Positions 15,963-22,784 of a stretch of DNA of 64,000 bases are shown here, piece after piece. Below the pieces are notes generated by a model. The model ran no database searches. It was not told the origin of the DNA and was given only the letters and a program-made list of their open reading frames with translations. The translations under genes and the position numbers were made by a program. The stretch's first letter is position 1, and each line of letters starts with the position of its first letter. Source of the DNA: a virus. The stretch is taken from positions 1-64,000 of IMG/VR virus record IMGVR_UViG_3300022744_000026; one strand, 5' to 3'.

Positions 15963-16219
15963 CAGTGGCCTCGGCTACTGGGCGGGGGCTTGGCTGGCGC
16001 CGGTGGCGGTGCTGGCGCCAGCCCTCGGCGCTTGTGGAATAGGCCGATCCGGTCCCGGATATCGGCCACGCACTGATCGCCCGTCGCTATGCTCGGGCAC
16101 GCCTGGCGGTACTCGCTGCCGGAGTACGCGCGGACCACCACCTCCCTAGAGTCCGGCGCGTACCACACGGACTCAATGGCGCTGTAAAAAACAACCACGT
16201 CATTGATCTTGAGCCACAT
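15959..16219 (-). CDS. Hypothetical protein
   Basis: An 86-residue protein beginning MWLKINDVVVFYSAIESVWY, with strand-like segments up to residue 45 and a Pro/Ala-rich C-terminus (APAPPPAPAKPPPSSR). Its stop overlaps the primase stop tail to tail. Small phage proteins starting MWLKxND are common and uncharacterised. A strong terminator lies just upstream, so it must have its own promoter; none is obvious. Confidence 0.6.
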   Translation of the reverse strand: MWLKINDVVVFYSAIESVWYAPDSREVVVRAYSGSEYRQACPSIATGDQCVADIRDRIGLFHKRRGLAPAPPPAPAKPPPSSRGHC

Positions 16220-16253
16220 GCGATATTTTTGCCGAATACGGGCGGTGGCGGAA

Positions 16254-16278
16254 ACAAAAAAGCCCCGCGTGGGGGCTT
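16254..16278 (-). terminator. Strong bidirectional terminator
   Basis: Stem AAGCCCC / GGGGCTT (16260-16266, 16272-16278) is followed on the minus strand by TTTTTGTTT and on the plus strand by GTTGTTTTT. It lies right after the stop of the minus-strand zinc-finger gene and should end that accessory operon. Confidence 0.85.
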
Positions 16279-16294
16279 GTTGTTTTTGAGGGTT

Positions 16295-16651
16295 CTATGG
16301 CCCTGGCTGGCTGGTTGTTGGCGCGCTGGCAGCCCGTATCTGCCTGACCCTGGCCTCAGTTACCCCCGCCTCCAGCGCGGCCGACGTCGCCGTGCCACCC
16401 TGCTCCAGCAGGTGCAGCACCAGTTCCCGCGTCGACTCCGCGCGCTGGCGGGCTTTGATGCCTCGCTCGACCCGGCCGGCGCATTCCTTCACGCGAGCGG
16501 GTCCGATCGCCTTGACCACCGAGTCCACCAGTTCATAGGTCGACCAGCGGTGCCCATCGGCGCACTTGTAGCGGCGCCAGACGCCGTATTCCATGGTCCG
16601 GGTCTCAAGCACGCGCGACGTGGTGAGCCCGCAGGTTGTGCAGCGCATCAT
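16295..16651 (-). CDS. Zinc-finger DNA-binding protein
   Basis: A 118-residue protein starting MMRCTTCGLTTSRVLETRTM, with a C-x2-C pair and a later single Cys/His (RYKCADGHRWSTYE). The 'RVLETR...G--RRR--C--GH-F-TYE' pattern resembles NrdR and Ogr/Delta-type zinc modules. The C-terminal third reads as an HTH-like segment (LLEQGGTATSAALEAGVTEARVRQI). A regulator of phage or host transcription is plausible. ATG 16651 or 16648 both fit; it overlaps the HNH stop. Confidence 0.7.
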   Translation of the reverse strand: MMRCTTCGLTTSRVLETRTMEYGVWRRYKCADGHRWSTYELVDSVVKAIGPARVKECAGRVERGIKARQRAESTRELVLHLLEQGGTATSAALEAGVTEARVRQIRAASAPTTSQPGP

Positions 16652-16953
16652 AGGAGTCGAGCGATTTCGCTGGTGAGCGTGGCGTCTTGGTCCGCGAGCC
16701 CGATCAGGCGCAGGAACCCCAAATAGCTCATCGAGCCGCGCTTTTGGTTGCACGGCAGGCATGACAGTACAAGGTTGCTGGACTCGTTGCCGCCGCCCTC
16801 GCAGATGGGTTTGATGTGGTCGAGTGTGATGCGACGACGGTGCACCACAACATCGCAGTAGTGGCACGGCGCCTCGCGCCGGCCGTCCATCAACACGTCG
16901 AGCTGGTTTTTCCGCTCGCCGATGCTCCATGGCTTCGTTGCGCGGTGAGACAT
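16648..16953 (-). CDS. HNH endonuclease
   Basis: A 101-residue protein with the complete HNH/treble-clef signature: CHYCDVVVHRRRITLDHIKP, EGGGNESSNLVLSC, LPCNQKRG (two C-x2-C pairs, catalytic His in LDH, central Asn in SSNL). Start ATG 16953 is chosen because the domain begins soon after and the upstream in-frame extension is low complexity. It lies in an accessory operon away from terminase, so a homing-type or defence role is as likely as a packaging role. Confidence 0.85.
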   Translation of the reverse strand: MSHRATKPWSIGERKNQLDVLMDGRREAPCHYCDVVVHRRRITLDHIKPICEGGGNESSNLVLSCLPCNQKRGSMSYLGFLRLIGLADQDATLTSEIARLL

Positions 16954-16955
16954 GT

Positions 16956-17273
16956 CTATGACTGCTTGCAGGGGTAGGCTGCCACCAGCCCGCGCATGAT
17001 GATGGGCGCTGCGGGGGCGTAGGGGCCTTCCTTTGAGTTGACCAGCGCGCGCTTGGCGGTGTTCATCGCCATGGCCAGCGTGGTGCCTTGAGGAGCGCAG
17101 ATCAGGAACCCGACTGCGGCATCCCACAGGCCGGCGACGTAGCCCATGGAGTCCACGAACTGCGGACTGGGCGGCTGGCTCATGTTGAACAGGACTTCGC
17201 CCGCTGAGCGGAACTGCGCGCTGGCTGTGGCGCAGGACAGGGCCAGGGTGGCGGCGATGAGGGTGGATTTCAT
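16956..17273 (-). CDS. Rap1a/Tai-like secreted protein
   Basis: A 105-residue protein with a Sec signal peptide (MKSTLIAATLALSCATASAQ). The mature part has YVAGLWDAAVGFLICAPQGT, LVNSKEGPYAPAAPIIMRGL and YPCK. The two-cysteine 'GYV-G--DA----C-P-G-T------V---L---P---A--L----L--A-PCK' layout matches Rap1a/Tai immunity-like proteins, periplasmic proteins that bind T6SS amidases, and many phage relatives. In a phage it may protect against lysis or modify the envelope; the role is inferred. Confidence 0.7.
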   Translation of the reverse strand: MKSTLIAATLALSCATASAQFRSAGEVLFNMSQPPSPQFVDSMGYVAGLWDAAVGFLICAPQGTTLAMAMNTAKRALVNSKEGPYAPAAPIIMRGLVAAYPCKQS

Positions 17274-17277
17274 GGAG

Positions 17278-17514
17278 TCACTTTCTACCGCACAACCGGC
17301 GCGCGGTGTCCGCCTTGTGAGCGGGGTTGTCGTTGCCAAACCACCAGGCGGTGCAGATTTCGCCGCGCTCGGCAGTCGAGAGGAGCGCCTTGGCCGGCGC
17401 GGGTTTTGGCGCAATGCAGGCGCTGGCGGCGCCGTGCTGGCGGCCATCGGCTTGCCCGATCAGGTAGGCCGTCCAGCCGACCACCACGGCTGCGAGCAGG
17501 TGGCGGATGCGCAT
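17278..17514 (-). CDS. Small membrane-anchored protein
   Basis: A 78-residue protein with an N-terminal hydrophobic span (LLAAVVVGWTAYLIGQ) and a polar remainder containing three cysteines (ASACIAPK, GEICTAWW, ARRLCGRK). It is probably anchored in the inner membrane with its tail in the periplasm. Not homologous to anything I recognise. It sits 4 nt upstream of the Rap1a-like gene, so both may act in the envelope. Confidence 0.6.
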   Translation of the reverse strand: MRIRHLLAAVVVGWTAYLIGQADGRQHGAASACIAPKPAPAKALLSTAERGEICTAWWFGNDNPAHKADTARRLCGRK

Positions 17515-17515
17515 G

Positions 17516-17821
17516 TCAGGAGGCGCGCAGGGCCGCGGACGCGAGTGTGCTGGCGGTGCCGACGACGGCGGCCAAGCAGATGCCGAAGATGATCGACTCG
17601 AAGGGCGTGGCGGTGGCTTCGCAGCCGAGGCGGGCGCGCAGTCGTTCGGCGGTGGCCTTGGCGGACGCCTCCTCGCGCTCCAGGGTGGCGAGCAGTGCGG
17701 CGTGCGCCTCGCTGCCGGGGTCGGTCAGCAGCAGGTCGGCGCTGAGGTCGGTGATCTCGTCCTCCAGCAGGGAGAGCTTGAGGCGGTCTTTGAATGTGAT
17801 GATGCGGGTGAGGAGGTTCAT
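17516..17821 (-). CDS. Coiled-coil protein with C-terminal membrane segment
   Basis: A 101-residue protein beginning MNLLTRIITFKDRLKLSLLE. Residues ~15-70 are strongly helical and charged (ITDLSADLLL, ATLEREEASAKATAERLRAR); residues ~77-97 are hydrophobic (IIFGICLAAVVGTASTLASA). Layout fits a tail-anchored small phage protein. Start ATG 17821 follows from the loss of helical character upstream. Function unknown; a holin-like role is not supported by its position. Confidence 0.6.
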   Translation of the reverse strand: MNLLTRIITFKDRLKLSLLEDEITDLSADLLLTDPGSEAHAALLATLEREEASAKATAERLRARLGCEATATPFESIIFGICLAAVVGTASTLASAALRAS

Positions 17822-17878
17822 GGTGGGGCTGCTTGTGGGGAGGTGCCGCCAGCCGGGCGGCGCGGGTGGTCGCACTGG

Positions 17879-17901
17879 TCAGCCCCTGGGGGAGGGGCTG
17901 A
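17879..17901 (-). terminator. Hairpin between small accessory genes
   Basis: A 9-bp perfect stem TCAGCCCCT / AGGGGCTGA with a 5-nt loop lies after the stop of the 72-residue gene. There is no T-run, so it may stabilise mRNA or attenuate rather than terminate fully. Confidence 0.5.
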
Positions 17902-17927
17902 GCGGTGGGATCAGGAGGCGCGGGCGA

Positions 17928-18146
17928 TCAGAGTGTGCCGACAGGAGTACCCGTGTCGTGATAGATCCAGCCGCACAGCGTGCCAGGCTGGCGACGGATG
18001 ATCTTGCGGCAGCCGGGGCCGCCAGCCCACAGGATCGATGTGTAGTTGGCCTCTGCCGGTGGCCGGTGCGCTGCCTCGATCTGTGTGTACGCCTGCCTCA
18101 ACACTCGATCGAGTACGACGCTGGCGCGGTGCTGTTTGCGGGTCAT
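17928..18146 (-). CDS. Hypothetical protein
   Basis: A 72-residue protein beginning MTRKQHRASVVLDRVLRQAY, with YTSILWAGGPGCRKIIRR and LCGWIYHDTGTPVGTL. Start ATG 18146 has AAGGAGCC upstream, a strong ribosome site. No family recognised. About 75 bp upstream the minus strand reads TAGGTAAAT, a possible -10. Confidence 0.6.
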   Translation of the reverse strand: MTRKQHRASVVLDRVLRQAYTQIEAAHRPPAEANYTSILWAGGPGCRKIIRRQPGTLCGWIYHDTGTPVGTL

Positions 18147-18255
18147 GATGGGCTCCTTGGTTGGTTGCGTTGTTCGATGACTGAATTCTGCTACGCGCAG
18201 CCGTTCTTGTGTTGTTAGATTTACCTATGGCACCACTCACGCCAATGCACTCAGC

Positions 18256-18540
18256 CTATCGTGCCTCCACGCCCGGCCCGTCCGCCTCCAGCCGATCCAG
18301 CTTCTCCTTGCGCCGCAGCGCCAGGTCGCGCCAGATGTCGCGCTCGGCTTCCAACTCGGCCTCGCGCTCGGCTGCGCGACGGCGGGGGATTAGCTCCCAC
18401 ACCTGGGGGTTGTCGCGGCGTTGCTGGCGGACTTCCTCGGCAGCGTCGGCGGTGCGCGCCAGGCTGGGGCCGAACTGCTCGACCCATCCGTTGCAGATGA
18501 GGTAGCCGGATGTGGGGATGTCGCGGATGGGGGTGGGCAT
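18256..18540 (-). CDS. Charged helical protein
   Basis: A 94-residue protein beginning MPTPIRDIPTSGYLICNGWV. The second half (REAELEAERDIWRDLALRRK) is a charged helix or coiled coil; the start (ICNGWVEQFGPSLARTADAAEEV) is globular. Start ATG 18540 is preferred over an upstream ATG at 18612 that lies in the preceding gene. Function unknown. Confidence 0.6.
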   Translation of the reverse strand: MPTPIRDIPTSGYLICNGWVEQFGPSLARTADAAEEVRQQRRDNPQVWELIPRRRAAEREAELEAERDIWRDLALRRKEKLDRLEADGPGVEAR

Positions 18541-18541
18541 G

Positions 18542-18847
18542 TCAGTCTTTGGTGGTGGCGGCTGCGATGGCTGCGCGAAGTTGCTTGATTGACTCAATAT
18601 AAAGCTCATCATCTGCTAACTTTCTTCTGTAGATTGGAGTGTCAAAAAGACCTCGCATATTTAGCAGAGCATCCAGCAGATCAGGCGCCGCGGCGATCAG
18701 GCGAGCGTTTGCCCTGCGCTCGTCCAGTGGACCTATTGGCGCAACGAATGCAATGGGCGAGCAGCCACGCGACTTGCTGTCGCTGTCGCATACCTGCGTC
18801 TTGTCGAGGTGGTTTAATTGCCACGGCCCTGGTGTGTGCTTGCTCAT
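18542..18847 (-). CDS. HTPGPW-type conserved phage protein
   Basis: A 101-residue protein starting MSKHTPGPWQLN and containing ERRANARLIAAAPDLLDALL. This HTPGPW...ANARLIAAAPELLEAL layout is widespread in phages and prophages of proteobacteria, with no established function. It is linked to the next gene by a 4-nt overlap. Confidence 0.85.
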   Translation of the reverse strand: MSKHTPGPWQLNHLDKTQVCDSDSKSRGCSPIAFVAPIGPLDERRANARLIAAAPDLLDALLNMRGLFDTPIYRRKLADDELYIESIKQLRAAIAAATTKD

Positions 18848-19143
18848 GATTGCAACTCCAATACAGCCAACTCCAACCGGAGCTTGCGCACCACAGCCCG
18901 CAGGCTGGCGATGCGTGGCAGGAACTCGGGACCGCCACGCAGCAGCGTGCAGCGGTATGAAAGGTCGGCGGCCAGGTGATCGGCGTCGGTGGCGTCGATG
19001 GTCTGGTGGCCGGCGGTGAACGACAGGCCGCGCCAGTGCGCGCGGTACTGCTCAGACGTGCTGGTGTCCTCGGCGCGGCGTGCCGCGGCTTCCTGGCAGG
19101 CTTGCGCCTGCAGGGTGGTGAGGTTGATGCGGATGGTGGTCAT
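18844..19143 (-). CDS. Hypothetical protein
   Basis: A 99-residue protein beginning MTTIRINLTTLQAQACQEAA, largely helical, ending in VVRKLRLELAVLELQS. The opening 10 residues resemble those of the clamp-like protein and the 51-residue protein upstream (MTTxIRA / MTTRA). No domain recognised. Overlaps both neighbours by 4 nt. Confidence 0.6.
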   Translation of the reverse strand: MTTIRINLTTLQAQACQEAAARRAEDTSTSEQYRAHWRGLSFTAGHQTIDATDADHLAADLSYRCTLLRGGPEFLPRIASLRAVVRKLRLELAVLELQS

Positions 19144-19892
19144 ACGGGCGGGAACTGGTGCTGCTGGCTGCGCTGGCGGTAGGTTGGCGCGGCATCGCTA
19201 GGCTGCTTGCCGGGCAGCGGCGTGCCGATGGCGGGGCGGGTCGCTTTGCGGCGCTCCAGCTTTGCCAGCAGGTCGAAGCCGCAGGCATCGTCTCGCATCG
19301 GCATGATGATCATCAGCGCCTCGTGGATGTGCATGAACTGCACGGCGACGGCGCTTTGCGGGTTTTCAGACCACAGGCGAACGCCAGAGAATCGGCCTGC
19401 ACCGATAGACGCCAGGTCGTTGGCCTGGGACAGGTATTTCGGATTGACGGCGCCAGCGGTGCAGGGCTTGAGCTTCGAAAACTCGGGGATGACCCGGATG
19501 ATGTCGGGGAATTTGCCCGTCATCTGTGCAGGCCCTGGCGACACGAACTGCTCGGTCTCGTCGTGAGCTGCACCGTGCCTGGAGTTGATGCTCAGGCGCT
19601 GGCCGTCCAGCACGGCGATCATGTCCGGCTTGCTCTTGACGCGAGCAGCCGCGGCGAGCAGGCCAGGCTTGATCGCGATGGTGATGTCGGACGCGCCGAC
19701 GATGTCGCCATCGGCGTCGTGCACGATAGCTGCGGCGTGGCCGTCGCAGCCGCAGACGAGCACGCCGGGGCCATCGGGGTACTTCAGGACGTGGATGCCG
19801 TTGAGGTAGTACCGGATGTCGGCGATCGCACGGCAGGTGGCGGCCATGCGCAGGGCGCGCAGGCTGAATTTGGCGCGGATGGTGGTGGTCAT
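19140..19892 (-). CDS. DNA polymerase III beta (sliding clamp)-like protein
   Basis: A 250-residue protein with ADIRYYLNGIHVLKY, VCGCDGHAAAIVHDA, ITIAIKPGLLAAAARVKSK and GKFPDIIRVIPE. The succession 'RYYLNG-----G-L-ATDGHR', 'P---I-------K' and 'G-(F/Y)PD--RVIP' is that of the sliding clamp first and second domains, seen in short clamp-like proteins of several phages. It is shorter than a bacterial clamp (~366 aa), so it may form a different oligomer or bind one partner only. No DNA polymerase is encoded in the window. Confidence 0.7.
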   Translation of the reverse strand: MTTTIRAKFSLRALRMAATCRAIADIRYYLNGIHVLKYPDGPGVLVCGCDGHAAAIVHDADGDIVGASDITIAIKPGLLAAAARVKSKPDMIAVLDGQRLSINSRHGAAHDETEQFVSPGPAQMTGKFPDIIRVIPEFSKLKPCTAGAVNPKYLSQANDLASIGAGRFSGVRLWSENPQSAVAVQFMHIHEALMIIMPMRDDACGFDLLAKLERRKATRPAIGTPLPGKQPSDAAPTYRQRSQQHQFPPV

Positions 19893-20044
19893 GTCGGTTG
19901 TGCCGGTGGTGCCGGCGTTGTGGTGGTGGCGATGGGTTGGCGACGCGCCAGGATGTCCGCAGCGCCCGCATAGCACTGCCAGACGACGGCAGCGCAGCAG
20001 CAGGCGCTGATGAGTTGCATGAGGATGGTGGCGCGCGTGGTCAT
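19889..20044 (-). CDS. 51-residue membrane peptide
   Basis: MTTRATILMQLISACCCAAV begins a hydrophobic span (residues ~7-31, with three consecutive cysteines), followed by a short Thr/Pro/Ala-rich tail. The start overlaps the upstream stop as ATGA and the stop overlaps the clamp start as ATGA, which supports it being real. Lipidation at the cysteines is possible but no clear lipobox is present. Confidence 0.6.
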   Translation of the reverse strand: MTTRATILMQLISACCCAAVVWQCYAGAADILARRQPIATTTTPAPPAQPT

Positions 20045-20181
20045 GGCGATACCAGGCGAAGCACCCGCACCCAGTAATGCACACGCGAGCGTGCGGTGGG
20101 GTCGCTGTGGCGCATGGCGTAGAGGGCGGGTATCTTGTTGCGGGCCATGAGGGCGGCGCATTGGCGTTCGAGGGTGGTCAC
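20041..20181 (-). CDS. 46-residue hypothetical protein, GTG start
   Basis: The frame opens with GTG at 20181 inside a GTGA overlap with the upstream stop and reads MTTLERQCAALMARNKIPAL then YAMRHSDPTARSRVHYWVRV. It is basic and soluble. Its stop overlaps the start of the 51-residue peptide. No family recognised; coupling on both sides is the support. Confidence 0.55.
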   Translation of the reverse strand: MTTLERQCAALMARNKIPALYAMRHSDPTARSRVHYWVRVLRLVSP

Positions 20182-20504
20182 TGCACCACCACCATGGCAG
20201 CCGAGCCACCCGAGCGCTGCGCGCCGCACCAGCCGGTGGAGATGTGCCACACGCCGGCCTCCAGCACGGCTTCCACGTACTGGATCTGGCAGCGGTTGCG
20301 GTAGCTGTTGGGGACGAAGCCCCAGGCGCTGTACACGCGCACGCGGCGCTTGGCTGTGCCCAGGTGCGTCACCAGGGTGGCGACCTCGTCGGCATCGATC
20401 GCACGCTTGGTGCGCAGGCCGGGCTTGCCGAAGGCGGGCGCCAGGGCTGCGATGGCGGGCGCGGGGATAGCTCCGGCAGAGGCGAATTCGGGGATGAGGT
20501 ACAT
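20178..20504 (-). CDS. Hypothetical protein
   Basis: A 108-residue protein beginning MYLIPEFASAGAIPAPAIAA, then KRAIDADEVATLVTHLGTAK, RVRVYSAWGFVPNSYRNRCQ and YVEAVLEAGVWHIS. Start ATG 20504 has AAGGAGC upstream. A bipartite promoter-like element lies ~47 nt upstream. The beta-rich second half suggests a compact domain, not one I recognise. Confidence 0.65.
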   Translation of the reverse strand: MYLIPEFASAGAIPAPAIAALAPAFGKPGLRTKRAIDADEVATLVTHLGTAKRRVRVYSAWGFVPNSYRNRCQIQYVEAVLEAGVWHISTGWCGAQRSGGSAAMVVVQ

Positions 20505-20550
20505 GGTGCGGCTCCTTGTGCATTGCGTAGCGACCCATCCGCCACACCTA

Positions 20551-20589
20551 AAATTTACTACAGCCACACCCACGCATCATGAGGGTTTG
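20551..20589 (-). promoter_or_regulatory. Bipartite promoter element, copy A
   Basis: On the minus strand CAAACCCTCAT (20589-20579) and GTAGTAAATTT (20561-20551) are separated by 17 nt, the spacing of a -35/-10 pair. It precedes the 108-residue gene, which has its own Shine-Dalgarno. Confidence 0.6.
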
Positions 20590-20785
20590 CTATCAGGTCC
20601 AGTGACTCGATAGCGGCTGCAATGCTGGCGCAGGCGTCGATGGCGGCGGTCGCGTCAGCGGCGGGTGTCAGGCCCATCTGCTGGTCGAGCTGCAGGCGCA
20701 CGTCGACGGGCAGGGTGAGCCAGTCGGCGTGCACTTGCTGTGACCACAGCAGGAGGGGGTCGGCGGTGAGGTAGTCGGCTTGCAT
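20558..20785 (-). CDS. Hypothetical protein
   Basis: A 75-residue helical protein beginning MQADYLTADPLLLWSQQVHA, then LPVDVRLQLDQQMGLTPAAD. Its ATG lies six nt after TAAATT of a promoter element, with no Shine-Dalgarno, so it may be translated from a leaderless mRNA. Its 3' end overlaps the next promoter element. Function unknown. Confidence 0.6.
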   Translation of the reverse strand: MQADYLTADPLLLWSQQVHADWLTLPVDVRLQLDQQMGLTPAADATAAIDACASIAAAIESLDLIANPHDAWVWL

Positions 20786-20790
20786 GACTG

Positions 20791-20828
20791 AAATTTACTA
20801 CATTGCAGCCACCCGGGATGAGGGGTTG
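20791..20828 (-). promoter_or_regulatory. Bipartite promoter element, copy B
   Basis: On the minus strand CAACCCCTCAT (20828-20818) and GTAGTAAATTT (20801-20791) are 16 nt apart. TAAATT ends six nt before ATG 20785. Ten of eleven bases of the first box and all eleven of the second match copy A. Confidence 0.65.
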
Positions 20829-20871
20829 CACTGTAAGTTGCTATGTGTCTGTGCAAGTCGATTGCCGGAGG

Positions 20872-21492
20872 CTATTGGTCGATGGCGGCGGTCAGGGCTT
20901 CCATCTGCGCGGCTTCGAATGCCTCGCGCGAGCCCCAGGAGGCGTGCTGCTCGTTGCTGGGGTCGTAGTCGATCCAGCCGTGGGGGCGGTAGGGGGCTGG
21001 AGCCGGCGCCGCGACGGGCTTGACTGGTGCGGGAGCCGGCGCCTCGCGCAGTCGCTCGATGGTCATCAGGCTGGTGCGCATGCTGTAGCTGGTGGTGAAC
21101 CTGCGGCCGATCCGCATGCCGGTGTTGCTGATGTGGGAGCGGGTCGTGGGCACCTTGTGCGGCTCGATCGTCAGCGTCATCCGGCCGCCAGGCGGTAGCA
21201 GGTCGATGCCGGCGAGTGCGCCGGTGACCTTGCTGGCGACCTCGGCGGTGGTGCTCTGCGCGGTCGGCGTGAGGCCGCAGGAGCGCAGCACGTTGGCAGC
21301 GAAGGCCGGGCTGAGCCACATGAGATAGGCCAAGGCCAGCTCGCGCGTGGCGTGGGTGGTGCTGGCTTCGCAGCGCAGTTCAGCCACCAGGGCGGTCGTC
21401 TGGCGCAGCGCCAGGAACCGTTCAGGGCGCTGCGCGTCGTTCGCGCCGATGGCTGAGTGGATGTCGAGCAGGTTGTGGGTGGTGGTTGGCAT
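20872..21492 (-). CDS. KilA-N domain antirepressor-like protein
   Basis: A 206-residue protein. Residues ~5-80 follow the KilA-N pattern: NLLDIHSAIGANDAQRPERF, LRQTTALVAEL, ATRELALAYLMWLSPAFAAN. The centre has PPGGRMTLTIEPHKVP, and the tail is Pro/Ala-rich then EQHASWGSREAFEAAQMEAL. KilA-N proteins are DNA-binding phage regulators and antirepressors. Starts at 21492 or in-frame 21540 are possible; I prefer 21492 because the dyad CATTCAC...GTGAATG and a TACACT hexamer then fall upstream as operator and promoter. It faces the AT-rich palindromic element. Confidence 0.7.
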   Translation of the reverse strand: MPTTTHNLLDIHSAIGANDAQRPERFLALRQTTALVAELRCEASTTHATRELALAYLMWLSPAFAANVLRSCGLTPTAQSTTAEVASKVTGALAGIDLLPPGGRMTLTIEPHKVPTTRSHISNTGMRIGRRFTTSYSMRTSLMTIERLREAPAPAPVKPVAAPAPAPYRPHGWIDYDPSNEQHASWGSREAFEAAQMEALTAAIDQ

Positions 21493-21520
21493 ACATGCAT
21501 TCACTTGATGAGGAGGAGTG

Positions 21521-21561
21521 AGTGTATGAGCTTTCGACATTCACTGGATGGCTTGTGAATG
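21521..21561 (-). promoter_or_regulatory. Promoter/operator of the KilA-N gene
   Basis: TACACT on the minus strand (21526-21521) lies 28 nt before ATG 21492. Directly upstream is a dyad CATTCAC (21538-21544) / GTGAATG (21555-21561) with a 10-nt spacer. The same half-sites form the centre of the two large AT-rich elements, so the KilA-N protein or a relative may bind all of them. Confidence 0.5.
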
Positions 21562-21671
21562 AATGTTTTTGGCTGGTCGGTAATAGATTCAGGGCGAAAT
21601 CGTTGAGCAAATACCATCAACGGTTAGGAAAGTTATCAATGAAATCAACGACTTAGCTCTAACCCTACCAA

Positions 21672-21856
21672 ATTACCTGTTACCGGCCAAAAAGACATAT
21701 AGAGAGAGAAAGACATATAAACATTCATTCATTTATACAGTGAATGAATGAATGAATATATTTCTCTCATAGTGTTTATATCTATGGTAATATTGGTAAG
21801 GTAAGTAGTAAGTAGAAAAAATTCTTCTTCAAGATCAACAACTTAGCGTCATTACC
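21672..21856. other. AT-rich dyad-symmetric element, copy 1
   Basis: Noncoding, AT-rich, and centred on a hairpin CATTCATTCA (21722) / TGAATGAATG (21741). Outward on each side lie ATTACC...GTTACC (left) and GGTAATA...GGTAA (right), so the whole block is an imperfect palindrome about 21736. Ordered landmarks are AAGACATATAGA 21692, AGTGAATGAAT 21739, TCTCTCATAGT 21763, TATGGTAATA 21783, ATCAACAACTTAGC 21834 and ATTACC 21851. The same landmarks recur in the same order at 47354-47534. A related ATCAACGACTTAGC lies just outside at 21644. The surrounding 21541-21980 has no gene. Candidate origin, partition site or operator. Confidence 0.75.
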
Positions 21857-21980
21857 TGAAGTATTACTTGAACCGAACCGGTATTACCGTTGCTGACCTG
21901 CACGGTAATTCACGGGTTCTCCTGGGTGGATTGCGCAGAAAACAGGCACAATGAGGGGAGCGGATAGAAGGCTAGCTAAA

Positions 21981-22520
21981 ATGCACAAAGTCACCTACTT
22001 CACCCCGGAATGGGCGCCCCAAGGGCGCTTGTTTTTCCGGTGCGACCGCCTGGCGGCGACGCTGGGGCCCGAGCAGTGCGCGACGAACTGGGGGCGCGCT
22101 ACGGCGGGCGACGGGATGCTGAGGTGCAAGGGGTGCAGGGTCGGGGCGGAGCATGCGGGGCAGGACCGCGCCAACGCTCACCCGCTGCGGGGGATGATGA
22201 TCTGCGCTAGGTGCCAGCGTGGCTGCAGCCGGCTGGTCGAAGGCTGGACGTGTGTGAGCTGCTATAACCGCGGCCGCGAGTGGCGCATGCAGCGCAACGC
22301 CAAGGGCAGCTTCCCGAGCCGCATGAAGCCGCTGGTGCCGATGACGATCACCTACACCGAGGCCGGCGTCCCCGGCGTGCTGCGGCGCCAGTGGACGCAG
22401 AGCCGCGAGGAACTGGTGTTCGGCTTGTTGCGCGACGCTACCGGCGAGGTGGCGATTGCGTTCAACGGCAAGCCGAACCTGTCCGGCGCTACCGGAACCC
22501 CGCAGGGGTCGCTCTGGTGA
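21981..22520 (+). CDS. Conserved phage zinc-binding protein
   Basis: A 179-residue protein beginning MHKVTYFTPEWAPQGRLFFR, with GMLRCKGCRVGAEHAG, MMICARCQRGCSRLVEGWTC and VSCYNRGREWRMQRNAKG: three Cys pairs, probably two zinc sites. Phage proteins starting 'YFTPEWA-QGRLF-RC' with RNAKG are recurrent and may be transcription factors. Start ATG 21981 (AAGG upstream) is preferred to 21951 because the motif begins there. It is the first plus-strand gene after the AT-rich element. Confidence 0.7.
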   Translation: MHKVTYFTPEWAPQGRLFFRCDRLAATLGPEQCATNWGRATAGDGMLRCKGCRVGAEHAGQDRANAHPLRGMMICARCQRGCSRLVEGWTCVSCYNRGREWRMQRNAKGSFPSRMKPLVPMTITYTEAGVPGVLRRQWTQSREELVFGLLRDATGEVAIAFNGKPNLSGATGTPQGSLW

Positions 22521-22783
22521 GCGGCTGGACGATCGAGCCGCACGTCTGCCGCGCCTGCGGTGGCCGCGTGCTGAGCCAGGACACGGAAGGCGAGGAAACC
22601 CGCTACCGCTGCAGCAACTGCGGAACCGAGGCGCTGGGGCGTCGGCCATGGGTGGTGTGCGGGTGCGGGATCAGGATTCGCGGCGCGGTGGATGCTGGAC
22701 TGAGGTGCCGGCAGAACCCTGATCGGTCGATCGAGGTGCCCGCGGAGATTGTGGTGATGCAATCGATTGAGCGGGCCCGATAG
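22517..22783 (+). CDS. Small zinc-ribbon protein, GTG start
   Basis: An 88-residue protein read from GTG 22517 in a GTGA overlap with the upstream stop. VCRACGGRVLSQDTEGEETR and YRCSNCGTEA give a C-x2-C...C-x2-C zinc ribbon; WVVCGCGIRIRG and LRCRQN add three more cysteines. Role unknown; it resembles small phage ribbon proteins that bind nucleic acid or protein. Confidence 0.65.
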   Translation: MSGWTIEPHVCRACGGRVLSQDTEGEETRYRCSNCGTEALGRRPWVVCGCGIRIRGAVDAGLRCRQNPDRSIEVPAEIVVMQSIERAR

Positions 22784-22784
22784 C

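Noticed and set aside
21526-21558. Ten-codon plus-strand frame with a strong GAGGAGGAG ribosome site
   Set aside because: It is antisense to the KilA-N 5' region and lies in the operator dyad; too short to support as a gene, though a leader peptide cannot be excluded.
21672-21856. Protelomerase (telomere resolution) site
   Set aside because: Such sites are near-perfect single palindromes next to a protelomerase gene; here there are two imperfect copies and no such gene in view.
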